The notes below the pieces were generated by a model. That model ran no database searches. It was not told the DNA's origin and saw only the letters and a list, made by a program, of their open reading frames with translations. Below are positions 53,892 through 63,918 of a stretch of DNA of 64,000 nucleotides, piece after piece (position 1 is the first letter of the stretch; every line of letters begins with the position of its first letter). The translations under genes and the position numbers were made by a program. The DNA is from Pseudomonas sp. MWU13-2100 (lineage in GTDB: Bacteria; Pseudomonadota; Gammaproteobacteria; Pseudomonadales; Pseudomonadaceae): contig NZ_JALLIX010000009.1 of the NCBI RefSeq assembly GCF_023242365.1, forward strand, positions 116,066 through 180,065. The letters run 5' to 3'.

Positions 53892-55196
53892 TCAGCGTGC
53901 CGGAACAATCTTGCCGCGGCATTCGCCGAAGCCAATCGAAGCAAAACCTTCACGGCGGCAACGCGCTCGCAGGATGATTTCATCACCGTCCTCAAGAAAC
54001 TTGCGCACTTCACCCGAGGCCAGTTCCACGGCTTTCTTGCCGCCTTCGGTGATCTCCAGCAGGCTGCCGAACTGCCCGGCTTCAGGCCCGGACAAGGTGC
54101 CCGAGCCGAACAGGTCGCCAGCCTGCAACTGGCAGCCGTTGACGCTGTGGTGGGCAACCAGTTGCGCCACCGTCCAGTACATATGCCGGGTGTTGCTCAG
54201 GGTCAGGCGCTGGGCCGGCAGGTTCTGCTCGCGCATGGCCTCGGTCAGCAGCAGCACTTCCAGTTCGATATCGAAAGCACCACCCTGCTGATCGCGCGTG
54301 TCGAACAGGTACGGCAATGGCTGCGGATCGCCTTGCGGACGCGCCGGCTGGGCCTGGCGGAACGGTGCCAGGGCCTCGGCCGTCACCACCCAGGGCGAGA
54401 CGCTGGTAATAAAGCTCTTGGACAGGAACGGCCCCAGCGGCTGGTATTCCCAGGCCTGGATATCCCGCGCCGACCAGTCGTTGAGCAGGCAGAAACCGGC
54501 GATATGCTCGGCAGCATCGCCAATGGCAATCGACTCGCCCAGGGTATTGCCCGGGCCGATCCAGATGCCCAGCTCCAGTTCGTAGTCCAGCCGTGCGCAG
54601 GGGCCGAAGGTCGGCTCGGTCTGGCCCGCGGGCAGGGTCTGGCCCTTGGGCCGCCGTACCTCGGCGCCGGACGGGCGCACGGTCGACGCCCGGCCGTGAT
54701 AACCGATGGGCACGTACTTGTAGTTGGGCAGCAGCGGGTTGTCGGGACGGAACAGCTTGCCGACATTCTGCGCATGCTCGATGCCGACGTAAAAGTCGGT
54801 GTAATCACCGATCCTGGCCGGCAGGTGCATCTGGCAATCGGCGGCCAGGTGCAGCAGCTTCGCGCCTTGGGCTTCGATCTTGCCGCGCAGGCTGCTGCCT
54901 TCGCCGAGCAGTTCCAGCAGGCGCGCGCGCAAGGCCACGCGGGCCGCGGAACCGAGTTCGAAAAAGGCATTCAACTGGCCGCCACGGGTTGCTTCGACCG
55001 CGACCTTGGCCTCGCCGTCGAACAAGCCAAGTTCCAGCGCCGCTTCCAGGTCGAAGATCTGCTCGCCAATCGCCACGCCACTGCGCGGGGTCGAGCCCTG
55101 GTGGCTGAACACCCCCAGCGGCAGGTTCTGCAGCGGGAAATCGGTATGTCCGTTGGCGGACGCAACCCAACTGCGAAGGATGGTTGGCAGACTCAT
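53892..55196 (-). CDS. fahA: FahA, fumarylacetoacetase
   Basis: A 434-residue enzyme that hydrolyses fumarylacetoacetate to fumarate and acetoacetate. The FAH fold motifs are VPIGYHGRASTVRPSG, YELELGIWIGPGN and GFCLLNDWSARDIQAWEYQP. The N-terminal SH3-like domain begins FPLQNLPLGVFS. It lies 3 bases after hmgA and is co-transcribed. Confidence 0.95.
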   Translation of the reverse strand: MSLPTILRSWVASANGHTDFPLQNLPLGVFSHQGSTPRSGVAIGEQIFDLEAALELGLFDGEAKVAVEATRGGQLNAFFELGSAARVALRARLLELLGEGSSLRGKIEAQGAKLLHLAADCQMHLPARIGDYTDFYVGIEHAQNVGKLFRPDNPLLPNYKYVPIGYHGRASTVRPSGAEVRRPKGQTLPAGQTEPTFGPCARLDYELELGIWIGPGNTLGESIAIGDAAEHIAGFCLLNDWSARDIQAWEYQPLGPFLSKSFITSVSPWVVTAEALAPFRQAQPARPQGDPQPLPYLFDTRDQQGGAFDIELEVLLLTEAMREQNLPAQRLTLSNTRHMYWTVAQLVAHHSVNGCQLQAGDLFGSGTLSGPEAGQFGSLLEITEGGKKAVELASGEVRKFLEDGDEIILRARCRREGFASIGFGECRGKIVPAR

Positions 55197-55199
55197 GGG

Positions 55200-56498
55200 T
55201 TATCTCCGATTCGGGTTGAAAGTGACGGGCAAGGTGGCCCAGCAGTTATCGTAGTTGCTTTGCAGCTGCGGGCAGTCAAGGGCGAAACGGCTCGGACGTA
55301 GCACCTGGCTGGTCTCGAACATGAAGGCCATGGTGTTGTCGATCTTGCTCGGCGCCAGCTCGGCGGCAATCGCCCGGGTGCAGGTTTCACCGTCCGGGCC
55401 GTGGGCGCTCATGCAGCTGTGCAGCGACGCGCCGCCAGGCAGGAAGCCTTCGGCCTTGGCGTCGTAGGCGCCCACGATCAGGCCCATGAACTCGTTCATC
55501 AGGTTGCGATGGAACCACGGCGGACGGAAGGTGTTCTCGGCCACCATCCAGCGCGGCGGGAAGATCACGAAGTCGAGGTTGGCCATGCCCGGCACGCTGG
55601 TGGGTGATGTCAGCACGGTGAAAATCGACGGGTCCGGGTGATCGAAGCTGACCGTGCCAAGGGTGTTGAAACGGCGCAGGTCGTATTTGTACGGCACATT
55701 GTTGCCGTGCCAGGCGACCACATTGAGCGGCGAATGATCGAGCTCGCAGCCCCAGAGTTCGCCGAGGAATTTCTGCACCAGGGTGGTCGGTTGCCGCAGG
55801 TCTTCGTAATGGGCGACCGGGGCCAGGAAGTCCCGCGGGTTGGCCAGGCCGTTGCTGCCGATCGGCCCGAGGTCCGGCAGGCGCAGTGGCGCGCCATGGT
55901 TTTCGGCGAGGTAGCCACGGGCCTGCGAATCGAGCAGTTCGATGCGGAATTTCAAGCCACGGGGCAGGACCGCGATTTCCAGCGGTTCGATCTCCAGCAC
56001 GCCCAGCTCGGTGACGAGGCGCAGCCGCCCCTGTTCCGGGACCAGCAGCCATTCACCGTCGGCATTGAAGAACACCCGCTCCATGGAGCGGTTGGCGCGG
56101 TAGCTGTAGAGGCTGATGCCGGCCGGTTTGTCCGCCGCAGAGTTGGCCGCCATGCTCACCAGGCCGTCGAGGAAATCCGTGGGCTCGCCCGGGATCTCCA
56201 GCGGGTTCCAGCGCAGGCGATTGGGGGTCACCGAACCCAGCGGCCCGCCAGCCAACTGCCGCTCCAGCTTGACGAACGCCGGGTGCCGGGCCGACGGCTG
56301 GATGCGATACATCCAGGTGCGCCGTGCTTCGCTGCGGGTCATGGTGAAGGCCGTACCGGAAAACAGCTCGGCATACAGGCCATACGGCGCTTTCTGTGGG
56401 GAGTTCTGACCAACCGGCAGTGCGCCGGGCAGGGCCTCGCTGCTGAATTCGTTACCGAAGCCGGACTGATAGGCCAGCACCGTGGAATCGGGGTTCAT
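55200..56498 (-). CDS. hmgA: HmgA, homogentisate 1,2-dioxygenase
   Basis: The ring-opening step of tyrosine and phenylalanine breakdown: homogentisate plus O2 gives maleylacetoacetate. Iron ligands are visible as His and Glu in [16 protein letters not shown] and His in [10 protein letters not shown]. The start [16 protein letters not shown] is typical. Length is 432 residues. AGGAGG precedes the ATG. Loss of hmgA causes pyomelanin colour in Pseudomonas. It is the first gene of the operon and divergent from the regulator. Confidence 0.97.
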   Translation of the reverse strand: MNPDSTVLAYQSGFGNEFSSEALPGALPVGQNSPQKAPYGLYAELFSGTAFTMTRSEARRTWMYRIQPSARHPAFVKLERQLAGGPLGSVTPNRLRWNPLEIPGEPTDFLDGLVSMAANSAADKPAGISLYSYRANRSMERVFFNADGEWLLVPEQGRLRLVTELGVLEIEPLEIAVLPRGLKFRIELLDSQARGYLAENHGAPLRLPDLGPIGSNGLANPRDFLAPVAHYEDLRQPTTLVQKFLGELWGCELDHSPLNVVAWHGNNVPYKYDLRRFNTLGTVSFDHPDPSIFTVLTSPTSVPGMANLDFVIFPPRWMVAENTFRPPWFHRNLMNEFMGLIVGAYDAKAEGFLPGGASLHSCMSAHGPDGETCTRAIAAELAPSKIDNTMAFMFETSQVLRPSRFALDCPQLQSNYDNCWATLPVTFNPNRR

Positions 56499-56587
56499 GG
56501 AGCCTCCTGGAGGGAGTGGACCTGGGGCTGCCTGCTGATTCGAAGAGCGTGCAGCACGGGTCGGTTTATTTTTATGGGGACGAAATT

Positions 56588-56627
56588 ATGCATTACGTAA
56601 CTTGATTATGCAGAACGTAATTTGATT
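56588..56627. promoter_or_regulatory. Direct repeat operator for the hmg operon
   Basis: Two adjacent 20-base units, ATGCATTACGTAACTTGATT and ATGCAGAACGTAATTTGATT, occupy the gap between hmgA and the IclR gene. They are a good fit for the regulator's binding sites on one face of the DNA. Confidence 0.7.
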
Positions 56628-56683
56628 GACGGTGCCCGTCAAGCTATAAAGACGCCCATTCGTCCCGGGATTACATTGCCTCC

Positions 56684-57481
56684 ATGGAAAAGCCGCGCCC
56701 TACCAGCGACAGCAACGGTAAACAGAAAGTCCGCTCGGCGGAGGTCGGTACCGACATCCTCAAGGCACTGGCGGAACTGTCGCCCAGCACCTCGCTATCA
56801 CGCCTGGCCGAGCATGTGCAGATGCCGGCGAGCAAGGTCCACCGTTATTTGCAGGCCTTGATCGCCAGCGGCTTCGCCGAGCAGAACCCGGCGACCAACC
56901 ACTATGGCCTGGGTCGCGAAGCGCTGCGGGTCGGCCTCGCGGCGCTGAACAGCATGGAGGTACTGCACGTGGCGGCCATGCCGTTGGCGGAACTGCGCGA
57001 CGACCTGAATGAAAGCTGCTTCCTCGCGGTATGGGGCAACCATGGCGCGACCGTGGTGCATATCGAACCGGCGGTGCGCGCGGTGACGGTGGTGACGCAG
57101 TTGGGGTCGGTGCTGCCGTTGCTCAGTTCGTCCACCGGGCTGGTGTTCAATGCCTTCCTGCCGGATCGGGAAACGGTCGAGCTGCGCGAAGCCGAACTCA
57201 AGGCCGGCCAGCCGCACCCGCTGGCGGATGCCGCCGCGTATGCCGCGACTTGCGAACAGATCCGCCGCCGCGGACTGCATTTCGTCCATGGCCTGCTGAT
57301 GCCGGGGGTCGATGCCCTGTCGGCGCCGGTGTTCAATGCCCTGGGCCAGGTGGTGGCGGTGCTCACGGTGGTGGGGCCGACCTCGTTGTTCCACGCCGAT
57401 GAAGACGGCCCGGCGGCCAAGCGCTTGCTGGCGGCGAGCGAGGCAGTCAGTTGGCGGATGGGTTATCAACCGCAGGACTGA
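56684..57481 (+). CDS. hmgR: IclR-family regulator of homogentisate genes (HmgR)
   Basis: A 265-residue IclR regulator. The N-terminal HTH has TDILKALAELSPSTSLSRLA and KVHRYLQALIASGFAEQNPA. The C-terminal effector domain includes LNESCFLAVWGNHGATVVHI. By position it is HmgR, the homogentisate-responsive repressor of hmgABC. The start ATG 56684 has no evident ribosome-binding site. It is divergent from hmgA with direct repeats between. Confidence 0.9.
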   Translation: MEKPRPTSDSNGKQKVRSAEVGTDILKALAELSPSTSLSRLAEHVQMPASKVHRYLQALIASGFAEQNPATNHYGLGREALRVGLAALNSMEVLHVAAMPLAELRDDLNESCFLAVWGNHGATVVHIEPAVRAVTVVTQLGSVLPLLSSSTGLVFNAFLPDRETVELREAELKAGQPHPLADAAAYAATCEQIRRRGLHFVHGLLMPGVDALSAPVFNALGQVVAVLTVVGPTSLFHADEDGPAAKRLLAASEAVSWRMGYQPQD

Positions 57482-57491
57482 AAATACCTCT

Positions 57492-57640
57492 TGTGGCGAG
57501 CGGGCTTGTCGGAACGCCGCACCGCCGCGCTCAGCTGCGAAGCAGTCGCAAACCCTGTGAATGCGCTCTGCCTGACACAATGAAGTCGCTGACTTCAGGG
57601 CCGCTTCGCTGCCCAGCGCGGGCAAGCCCGCTCGCCACAG
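57492..57640. repeat. REP pair (long inverted repeat)
   Basis: The left arm TTGTGGCGAGCGGGCTTGTC and a right arm GGGCAAGCCCGCTCGCCACA flank about 110 bases with smaller hairpins. Same family as the element at 6636-6770, between two convergent regulators. Confidence 0.8.
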
Positions 57641-57660
57641 GGATTACCTCTCCAGCGGAA

Positions 57661-60210
57661 TTACCCCATCAGCCCCAGGGCCTTGGCCTTGGCCACCGCC
57701 TGGGTCCGCCGCTCCACCCCCAGCTTGCTGTGAATCCGCCGCGCATGGGTTTTCACCGTGTGCAATGAAATAAACAACTGGTCGGCGATCTGCAGATTGG
57801 AGCTGCCCAGGGCAATCAGCTTGAGCACTTCCAGCTCACGCTGGCTCAACGGATTGTCACCCGTGGCGATCAACGCCTCCTCGAACCCCAGGCGCCCCAG
57901 CATCCCCGGCTGGCGCAGGCGCAGCTCACGCAAGGCCTGTTGCAGGTTGCAACGGCTGACCAGCGCCAGCCCCTCCTCCAGATGACTCTTGGCCAACGCC
58001 GTTCGCCCCTGCAGGAACGCCACTTCCGCCAGCGCCAGGCGCAGTTCGGTTTCCATCCCCTGCATGCCCCGGCGTTGGGCCTGCTCAAGCAACAGCGCCA
58101 GTGCTTCCAAGGGAGTCTGGGCCTTGTGTAGATAAACCTGCGCCAGCACCAACAGGTACTCAAGACGCGGAATCAACTCCAGCGTCGCCGGCGGCGCCTG
58201 CACCCCACTCACACCGCTGTAGTGACGCAACACCCGGGTCAGCGCCTCTTCCGCCAGCTCCGGGCGCCCCTGCTGCAACCAGAAATGGCAACTGACCATC
58301 AGCAGTACCGCGCGATACACCACGTCCGGAATATGCCGTTGCTGCATCAGGCGTTCGGCATCGCGCAGGCGCACAAACGCCTTGGCGTAGTCGCCGTGGT
58401 TGGCATCCAGCAAGGCCAGCCCGAGAAAGCCGTACAAGGCCTGTTTATCCTGGCTGCGCAAGCACTCATCCAGACCTGTCTGAAAATACCCGGCCGCCTG
58501 TTGATCGCGGCCCTGGCGCAGGGCGATCCGTCCCTGGCGCAAGGCGATCCGCCCGAGCAGCGGCCCGGCCAGATGGCGCTTGGCCGATAACAAGGCGTGC
58601 ATGTTGTCCAGCAGGCTCTCACTGCGGTGCAGGGCGCCACGCTGTTCCAGCAACTGCGCATGGTCAAGTTCCAGCAGCGCCTCGAACAGCAGCGAGCCTT
58701 GTGCCCGCGCCAGGCACAGGGCGTCGCGGCTCAAGGCGTGGGCCTGCTCCAACTCGCCCTCGAGCAGCGCCTGCTGGGTCAGCCCCGACAGACAGAACAA
58801 CCGCGCCGGCCAGGCCGCCGCCGGCAGCTCCTGCAACGCCTCGAGGAAATGCCCGCGCGCCTGTTGCGCCTGCCCTTGCAGATGCAGCAACCAGCCCTGC
58901 TGGGCCTGCCAGCGCGCCACCAGCTGTCGCTGTGCCGCCGCCGAGGGTTGCGGCGAGAAACGCGCCATCTGCTCAATGCTGTGGGCCGCCTCGTCGAAAC
59001 GCCCGGCGAACAGCAACGCGGTGGTGATCAAGCCCACCAGGTGCGGCGTGCCGAACATCAGGTCGTCCGCTTGTTGCTCGTGCAGGCGCAACAGCAGCGC
59101 CACGTTCTGCTCCTGGAACAAGTAATCGAAGGTGAAGTTGTGCAACAGGCTGGCGGCGACTTCGAACTCTTCGGCGGCCAGGGCCTGTTCCACCGCCGCC
59201 TGCCAGTCGCCACGGGCACTGAACCACTGGCAGGCGCGGCGATGCCAGGAACGCCCGGCCGGCCAGGGTTCGTCGCGCAGCAGCAGGGCCAGCGGGGCGA
59301 ACACCCGCAGCCATTCCGAAGAGTCTTCCCAGGGTTCGATAAAACAGCCCAGCTCCTGCAGGGTACGCATCCACTGGGCGCCCTCCCCGGCGCCGAACAG
59401 GTGCTCGCAGAGGTCGGCATTGAAACGTGGCAGATGCACCAGCACGCGCCAGGCCTCGGCCAGCTCCGGCGCCAGGGCATCGAACAGTTCATGTTGCAGG
59501 TAGTCGAGCAGGGTCGCCGAACGTCGCGACCCGGCGTCGGGAAGGTTGGCGATCCAGGCCGGCGCCTCGAGCATGGCGACCCGCACCCCGGCGCACCAAC
59601 CGGCGGTGTACTGGCTCATCCGGTCAAGGCACTGCGGGGTCAGGGTGATCGACGGGTGGCTCACCAAGCGTTCGATTTCGCCGCGCTCGAACGCCAGGCT
59701 CGGGCCCTCGACTTCATAGAGTTCGCCTTCGAGCAACAGGCGCGGCCAGTTGCAGTGGGGGCGCCGCCGCACGCCCAGCCACCAGCTGAGAACCGGACTG
59801 CTGGCCGCCAGCAAGCGATCGAGCAGTTGATCCAGCGCCGGGTTGGGCAACCGGCAATAGTCGTCGAGAAAAATCCAGGTAGGCGTGGTCCAGCGCGCCA
59901 GCCGCGCCAACAGGCTCGATTCGTCCTGGGGTTCGTCCAGCCCCAACGCCTGGGCCAGGGCCGTGCAAAAGGCCTCGCTCGTGAGGCTCGCCCCGGACAA
60001 CGGCAGCCAGCATACGCCACAGCTGGGCGGGGCTTGCAGCAGGCATTCGGCGAGCAAGGCGCTCTTGCCGCTGCCGGCGGGCGCGCAGAGCAGGCGGACG
60101 CGAGCCTGGGATTCGATCAAGGGGCTGCTTAGCCGCGGACGCGGCAAATGGCGGGAGGATAAACGAGGCAGGAACCCGGGACGGTCCAGACGCGGGGTCA
60201 TGGCGGTCAT
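57661..60210 (-). CDS. MalT-like LuxR-family transcriptional regulator
   Basis: An 849-residue STAND-type regulator. The P-loop is [13 protein letters not shown] at about 43-55, and the Walker B-like stretch is [13 protein letters not shown]. Helical TPR-like repeats fill about 330-760. The C-terminal LuxR HTH (about 775-845) has [20 protein letters not shown] and [20 protein letters not shown]. It probably activates the adjacent DUF1329/DUF1302 genes in response to a carbon source, as its placement suggests. Confidence 0.92.
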   Translation of the reverse strand: MTAMTPRLDRPGFLPRLSSRHLPRPRLSSPLIESQARVRLLCAPAGSGKSALLAECLLQAPPSCGVCWLPLSGASLTSEAFCTALAQALGLDEPQDESSLLARLARWTTPTWIFLDDYCRLPNPALDQLLDRLLAASSPVLSWWLGVRRRPHCNWPRLLLEGELYEVEGPSLAFERGEIERLVSHPSITLTPQCLDRMSQYTAGWCAGVRVAMLEAPAWIANLPDAGSRRSATLLDYLQHELFDALAPELAEAWRVLVHLPRFNADLCEHLFGAGEGAQWMRTLQELGCFIEPWEDSSEWLRVFAPLALLLRDEPWPAGRSWHRRACQWFSARGDWQAAVEQALAAEEFEVAASLLHNFTFDYLFQEQNVALLLRLHEQQADDLMFGTPHLVGLITTALLFAGRFDEAAHSIEQMARFSPQPSAAAQRQLVARWQAQQGWLLHLQGQAQQARGHFLEALQELPAAAWPARLFCLSGLTQQALLEGELEQAHALSRDALCLARAQGSLLFEALLELDHAQLLEQRGALHRSESLLDNMHALLSAKRHLAGPLLGRIALRQGRIALRQGRDQQAAGYFQTGLDECLRSQDKQALYGFLGLALLDANHGDYAKAFVRLRDAERLMQQRHIPDVVYRAVLLMVSCHFWLQQGRPELAEEALTRVLRHYSGVSGVQAPPATLELIPRLEYLLVLAQVYLHKAQTPLEALALLLEQAQRRGMQGMETELRLALAEVAFLQGRTALAKSHLEEGLALVSRCNLQQALRELRLRQPGMLGRLGFEEALIATGDNPLSQRELEVLKLIALGSSNLQIADQLFISLHTVKTHARRIHSKLGVERRTQAVAKAKALGLMG

Positions 60211-60299
60211 TGCGGCGGCCTTTCTTGATTTTATCCGATCACCCTAGCCCTGTTCGCGCCTGGAAATGAACAAATATTCAGGAAACTTATCGCCGCCCA

Positions 60300-60322
60300 T
60301 AAAAAACAGGCCCCGAGGGGCC
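60300..60322 (-). terminator. Terminator of the DUF1302/DUF1329 operon
   Basis: GGCCCC-GA-GGGGCC is the stem at 60309-60322. On the minus strand it is followed by TGTTTTTTATG. It lies beyond the REP element, downstream of the DUF1329 gene. Confidence 0.85.
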
Positions 60323-60353
60323 AGTGAATGGATTCTTGAAAACGCCACGGAAC

Positions 60354-60435
60354 CTGTAGGAGCAGGGCTTGCCGGATCGCCGCGAAGCTTTCAGCGGCCC
60401 CAAGGACCTCTTCGCGAGCAAGCTCTGCTCCCACA
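60354..60435. repeat. REP palindrome, mixed arms
   Basis: The left arm CTGTAGGAGCAGGGCTTGCC is of the TGTAGGAGCAGG type, while the right arm AGCAAGCTCTGCTCCCACAG is closer to the GTGGGAGCGGAG type. Confidence 0.8.
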
Positions 60436-60448
60436 GGATGAGGGCGGT

Positions 60449-61816
60449 TTAACGCACCCCGCTCGCCCGCAGCGCCGCCGGCGTGTAATCCGCCGCCTTG
60501 CCGACAAAACCGAACTGGAAGCTGTGCTTCTCTTCGTTCTTCATGCCCAGGGCGATGTAGCGCCCGGCAATCAGGTCATACAGCGTTTCAACGGTATAAG
60601 CCGGCACCTGGTGGTCGTAGTAGAACTGCGCATGGCCTTCGGCTACCCGCCACAGTTGACCACGGCCGTCGTAGTGATCCACCAGCGCGACCTGCCAGCT
60701 GTCTTCGTCGAGGTACATGTGGCGCTTGGCATAGATATGCCGCTCGCTCGGCTTGACCGTGCCCTCGATCTCCCAGACCCGGTGCAACTCGTAGCGGGTC
60801 AGGTCCTGGTTGATATGACCGGCCTTGATGATGTCGGTGTACTTGAGGGTCGGCGAGTCCAGCTTGTAGCTGTTGTAGGGGATGTACATCTCCTTCTTGC
60901 CGATCAGTTTCCAGTCATAGCGGTCCGGCGCGCCGGAGAACATGTCGAAGTTGTCCGAGGTGCGCAGGCCATCGGCGGCGGTACCCGGGCCGTCATAGGC
61001 GACTTGTGGGGCGCGGCGCACACGGCGCTGGCCGGCGTTATAGATCCAGGCCAGGCGCGGTTCCTTCACCTGATCGAGAGTCTCGTGGACCAGCAGCACG
61101 TTGCCGGCCAGGCGCGCCGGCGCGGTGACTTCCTGTTTGAAGAAGGTCAGCACGTTGGCGCCCTTGTCCGGCGACAGGTCGGGAATTTCCGATGGTACGG
61201 CGGCTTCTTCCTCGAAGGTGATCGGGGTGAAGGAACCGTCGGTCTGCGGCGTGGCCTGGGTGATCGTGCGGCGCAGGTTGCCGCCGTGGTAACGGGTGAT
61301 GTGGTTCCACAGCACTTCCACGCCGGTCTTCGGAATCGGGAAGGCGTAATAGCGGTTGCCGGTGAAGTTCGCCAGGCCGTTACCGTCGTTGATCGTCGTG
61401 ACATTCAGGGCGCTGCGCTTGGCCGCCTCCAGAACCGCATCCGGCAGGACCACGGTGCGGTGCGTCGGGTAGACCGGGATCCTGTAGGTCTGTGGATAAC
61501 GCTTGAACATCGCCAGTTGGCCTTCGGAGAGCTTGGCCTTGTACTGGTCGGCGGTGGCCGCGGTGATAACGAACAACGGTTTTTCGTTGGCGAACGGGTC
61601 GGCCAGGAAACCTTTGCTATCCACCGCACCGGCGTTTTTCGGGATACCGCCGGTGTAGGGCGGTATCGTGCCGTCGGCATTGCCGGCCTTTTCCGCGCCG
61701 ATGGCGGTCAGGGTGGTACCGAGCTGGGCCGCTTCCTGCGGGGAAACCGCCGCCATTACGTTGGTGGCCAGCAGGCTCAGGGCCAGGGCGCCGCATTGCA
61801 AAATCATCTTGCGCAT
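60449..61816 (-). CDS. DUF1329 exported outer-membrane-associated protein
   Basis: A 455-residue protein with a signal peptide (ALALSLLATNVMAAVS). The fold is a LolA-like beta-rich domain; motifs include RYYAFPIPKTGVEVLWNHIT, RRVRRAPQVAYDGPGTA and HRVWEIEGTVKPSERHIYAK. DUF1329 proteins almost always occur beside DUF1302 and are thought to help exported or taken-up hydrophobic compounds across the periplasm. It follows the DUF1302 gene by 24 bases and shares its transcript. Confidence 0.9.
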   Translation of the reverse strand: MRKMILQCGALALSLLATNVMAAVSPQEAAQLGTTLTAIGAEKAGNADGTIPPYTGGIPKNAGAVDSKGFLADPFANEKPLFVITAATADQYKAKLSEGQLAMFKRYPQTYRIPVYPTHRTVVLPDAVLEAAKRSALNVTTINDGNGLANFTGNRYYAFPIPKTGVEVLWNHITRYHGGNLRRTITQATPQTDGSFTPITFEEEAAVPSEIPDLSPDKGANVLTFFKQEVTAPARLAGNVLLVHETLDQVKEPRLAWIYNAGQRRVRRAPQVAYDGPGTAADGLRTSDNFDMFSGAPDRYDWKLIGKKEMYIPYNSYKLDSPTLKYTDIIKAGHINQDLTRYELHRVWEIEGTVKPSERHIYAKRHMYLDEDSWQVALVDHYDGRGQLWRVAEGHAQFYYDHQVPAYTVETLYDLIAGRYIALGMKNEEKHSFQFGFVGKAADYTPAALRASGVR

Positions 61817-61840
61817 AAAATTGTCCTTCTCAAGCCTGGA

Positions 61841-63625
61841 TCAGAAGTTCGCGCCGACGCTGAGCGCCACGAAGTCACGGTCAATCAGGGTGTTGTAGTT
61901 ACCACCGAAAAAGTCGGTGTAGCTGAGGCTCGCGGTGTAGGTGTTGCGGTAGTCGGCGTCCACACCGATGCTGACCGCCTTGGCCCCCTGGTTGAACAGG
62001 CCGTTGGGGCCGTAACCCTTGACGTCATGGGACCAGGACACGTTGGGCTTGAGGTTGATCCCGGCGAACACGTTGCTGTAGTCGAGGATCGCCCGGGCAC
62101 GATAGCCCCAGGAGGTCGCGGTGACGAAACCGCTGGTATCACCCTGGTAGCCATAGGCGCCGTAGACCGAGTCACGCCCGTAACGCAGCTTGTCCTTGGT
62201 TTCCAGGCCGCCGACATAGGTCATCCCCGCCTCGCCCACCAACGTCAGGCGCTCGGCACCGAGGACCTGGTCGAAGAACTGCGTGAAGGTAGTCTGTACC
62301 TGGGTGATTTCCTTGCGGCGGTAGCCGGAATTGTCCGAACCGGGGCTGGTCTGGATCGGCGAGGCGGCGCCACCGGCAATCGGGTTGACCAGCGCCAGGG
62401 TCAGGTCGGTGGTGTTGAGCTGCACCGGAGCGTTGGGACGATAGCTGATCTCGCCACTCCAGGCGGTGCCGGTCGGCAGGGTGGTCGAGAAGCTGGCGCC
62501 GTAGAGCCGGATATCTTCCGGATACTCAAGGTAGTACTGGCCGCGTCCCAGCATGATGCTTTGCGCCAGGCCGCTACGGAAGGCGGCCGGGGCCAGCGGC
62601 AGGATGCTGCCCAGCGCCGTGATGGTGCTGGCACTGGCGGTGGTGGTGCCGACGGTCGGGGTACGGCTGTGGTAGTTCATGAAATACAGGCCGTACTCGG
62701 TATCGCTGCCCAGCCAGCGCAAGGCCATGCCCCATTGGCCGCCATCACGGGCATCGCGGTCATCGCCGCGCTGCACCACGACACCTTCCGGGGTGACCTG
62801 AAAGCCCTGGCCGAACGCCGCGGCCAGCGGTTGCAACGGCGCGATTGCCGGGCTGCCGACGGTGTAGTTGTTGTTGCAACCGTGTTGCACCACATCGTTG
62901 CCGAAGAAGGTCCCGCAGTTGTCGACAACGGTGTTCTCCCAGTTCAACTGGTAGAACCCTTCGACCGTCAGTTGATCGGTCAGGCTCTGGGAGGCGAAGA
63001 ACATGTTGACCGGGATCAGGCCTTCCTTGATCTCGGCACCCGGCCGACGGAAGGCCGAGACGTCGATCGGGTTGATGCTGTTGATCGAGTTGCCGATGAA
63101 GGTGCTTTCACCCCAACTGACCACCTGCTTGCCCAGACGTACGGTGCCCGGCAGGTCGGCGATGGAGTAGTTGTGGTAGACGAAGGCGTCGAGGATTTGC
63201 GCACCCGAAGAGCGTGCCCCTTCATCGCGATGATGATCGCTGATGTCCTTGAAGTCCTGGCCGCCATCGGCGGTCGCAAAGTCGTACCAGTACTTGCCGC
63301 GGACGAAGACGCCGGTGTCGCCGTACTTCAATTCCAGGTCGTGAATGCCCTTGATGATCTTCGAGAAGGCTTCGCCCTTCTTGTAGTTCAAGCGTCCGTC
63401 ATCACCGGTGGAGGCCTGGCCGGTACCGCCGTTGGGCACCCCCACCAGGCTTTTGTCGGCATCGCGCAGGCCCCAGCTCACGCCAGCCGACAGGGATGAG
63501 TCGAACTTGCCTTCGATTTCCCCGATATTGAACGAAACCGCGTGCGCCTGCGCACTGGCGCCCATGGCAACCGCGATGGCCAGAGCCTGCGGCGTGAAGA
63601 TGGCGCGCATTGTTGTTTTTGTCAT
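61841..63625 (-). CDS. DUF1302 outer-membrane protein
   Basis: A 594-residue protein with a signal peptide (LAIAVAMGASAQAHAVSFNI). It has a beta-barrel pattern with many alternating polar and aromatic residues, ending in FVALSVGANF with C-terminal Phe, as in outer-membrane proteins. DUF1302 and DUF1329 are paired in many Pseudomonas, often near alcohol or lipid oxidation genes. ATG 63625 (MTKTTMRAI) is chosen over an upstream ATG at 63790, which lacks a signal peptide start. It is the first gene of the operon. Confidence 0.9.
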   Translation of the reverse strand: MTKTTMRAIFTPQALAIAVAMGASAQAHAVSFNIGEIEGKFDSSLSAGVSWGLRDADKSLVGVPNGGTGQASTGDDGRLNYKKGEAFSKIIKGIHDLELKYGDTGVFVRGKYWYDFATADGGQDFKDISDHHRDEGARSSGAQILDAFVYHNYSIADLPGTVRLGKQVVSWGESTFIGNSINSINPIDVSAFRRPGAEIKEGLIPVNMFFASQSLTDQLTVEGFYQLNWENTVVDNCGTFFGNDVVQHGCNNNYTVGSPAIAPLQPLAAAFGQGFQVTPEGVVVQRGDDRDARDGGQWGMALRWLGSDTEYGLYFMNYHSRTPTVGTTTASASTITALGSILPLAPAAFRSGLAQSIMLGRGQYYLEYPEDIRLYGASFSTTLPTGTAWSGEISYRPNAPVQLNTTDLTLALVNPIAGGAASPIQTSPGSDNSGYRRKEITQVQTTFTQFFDQVLGAERLTLVGEAGMTYVGGLETKDKLRYGRDSVYGAYGYQGDTSGFVTATSWGYRARAILDYSNVFAGINLKPNVSWSHDVKGYGPNGLFNQGAKAVSIGVDADYRNTYTASLSYTDFFGGNYNTLIDRDFVALSVGANF

Positions 63626-63844
63626 GCGTCTTCCCCGGTGTGTGACAGAAGGCTTCACCCTACTCACCGCCAACGGGAGCGATAAGCGCACCAAGGAGGT
63701 ATTCGTGTTGTACCTCGAAAGGATGAATGCATGCTCAGGGCGCGGTTTGCAGCGAACCATCGAACCCATGGATAACCTGTCATAGCGCACATGGATGGAG
63801 GGTTGCCTGGGGTGACCGCGGACGCAGCGACTGGAAAAGCGACT

Positions 63845-63861
63845 GTTACCCCAGCGGTAAC
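63845..63861. promoter_or_regulatory. Dyad, possible activator site for DUF1302 operon
   Basis: GTTACCCCAGCGGTAAC is a 6-5-6 inverted repeat about 220 bases upstream of the DUF1302 start. It could bind the MalT-like LuxR regulator. Confidence 0.45.
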
Positions 63862-63883
63862 GGTGATTGTCGCAAAGCGGGCT

Positions 63884-63912
63884 TTTTCAGCCGGGCGCCA
63901 GGCCGTTAATAT
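63884..63912 (+). promoter_or_regulatory. Candidate sigma-70 promoter on the plus strand
   Basis: TTTTCA (63884-63889) and TAATAT (63907-63912) are 17 bases apart. There is no coding gene downstream before the terminator at the window edge. Confidence 0.45.
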
Positions 63913-63918
63913 GGCGCC

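Noticed and set aside
60266..63499. 1077-codon plus-strand frame over DUF1329 and DUF1302
   Set aside because: The antisense frame is long only because of codon bias. Both minus-strand genes have signal peptides and family motifs.
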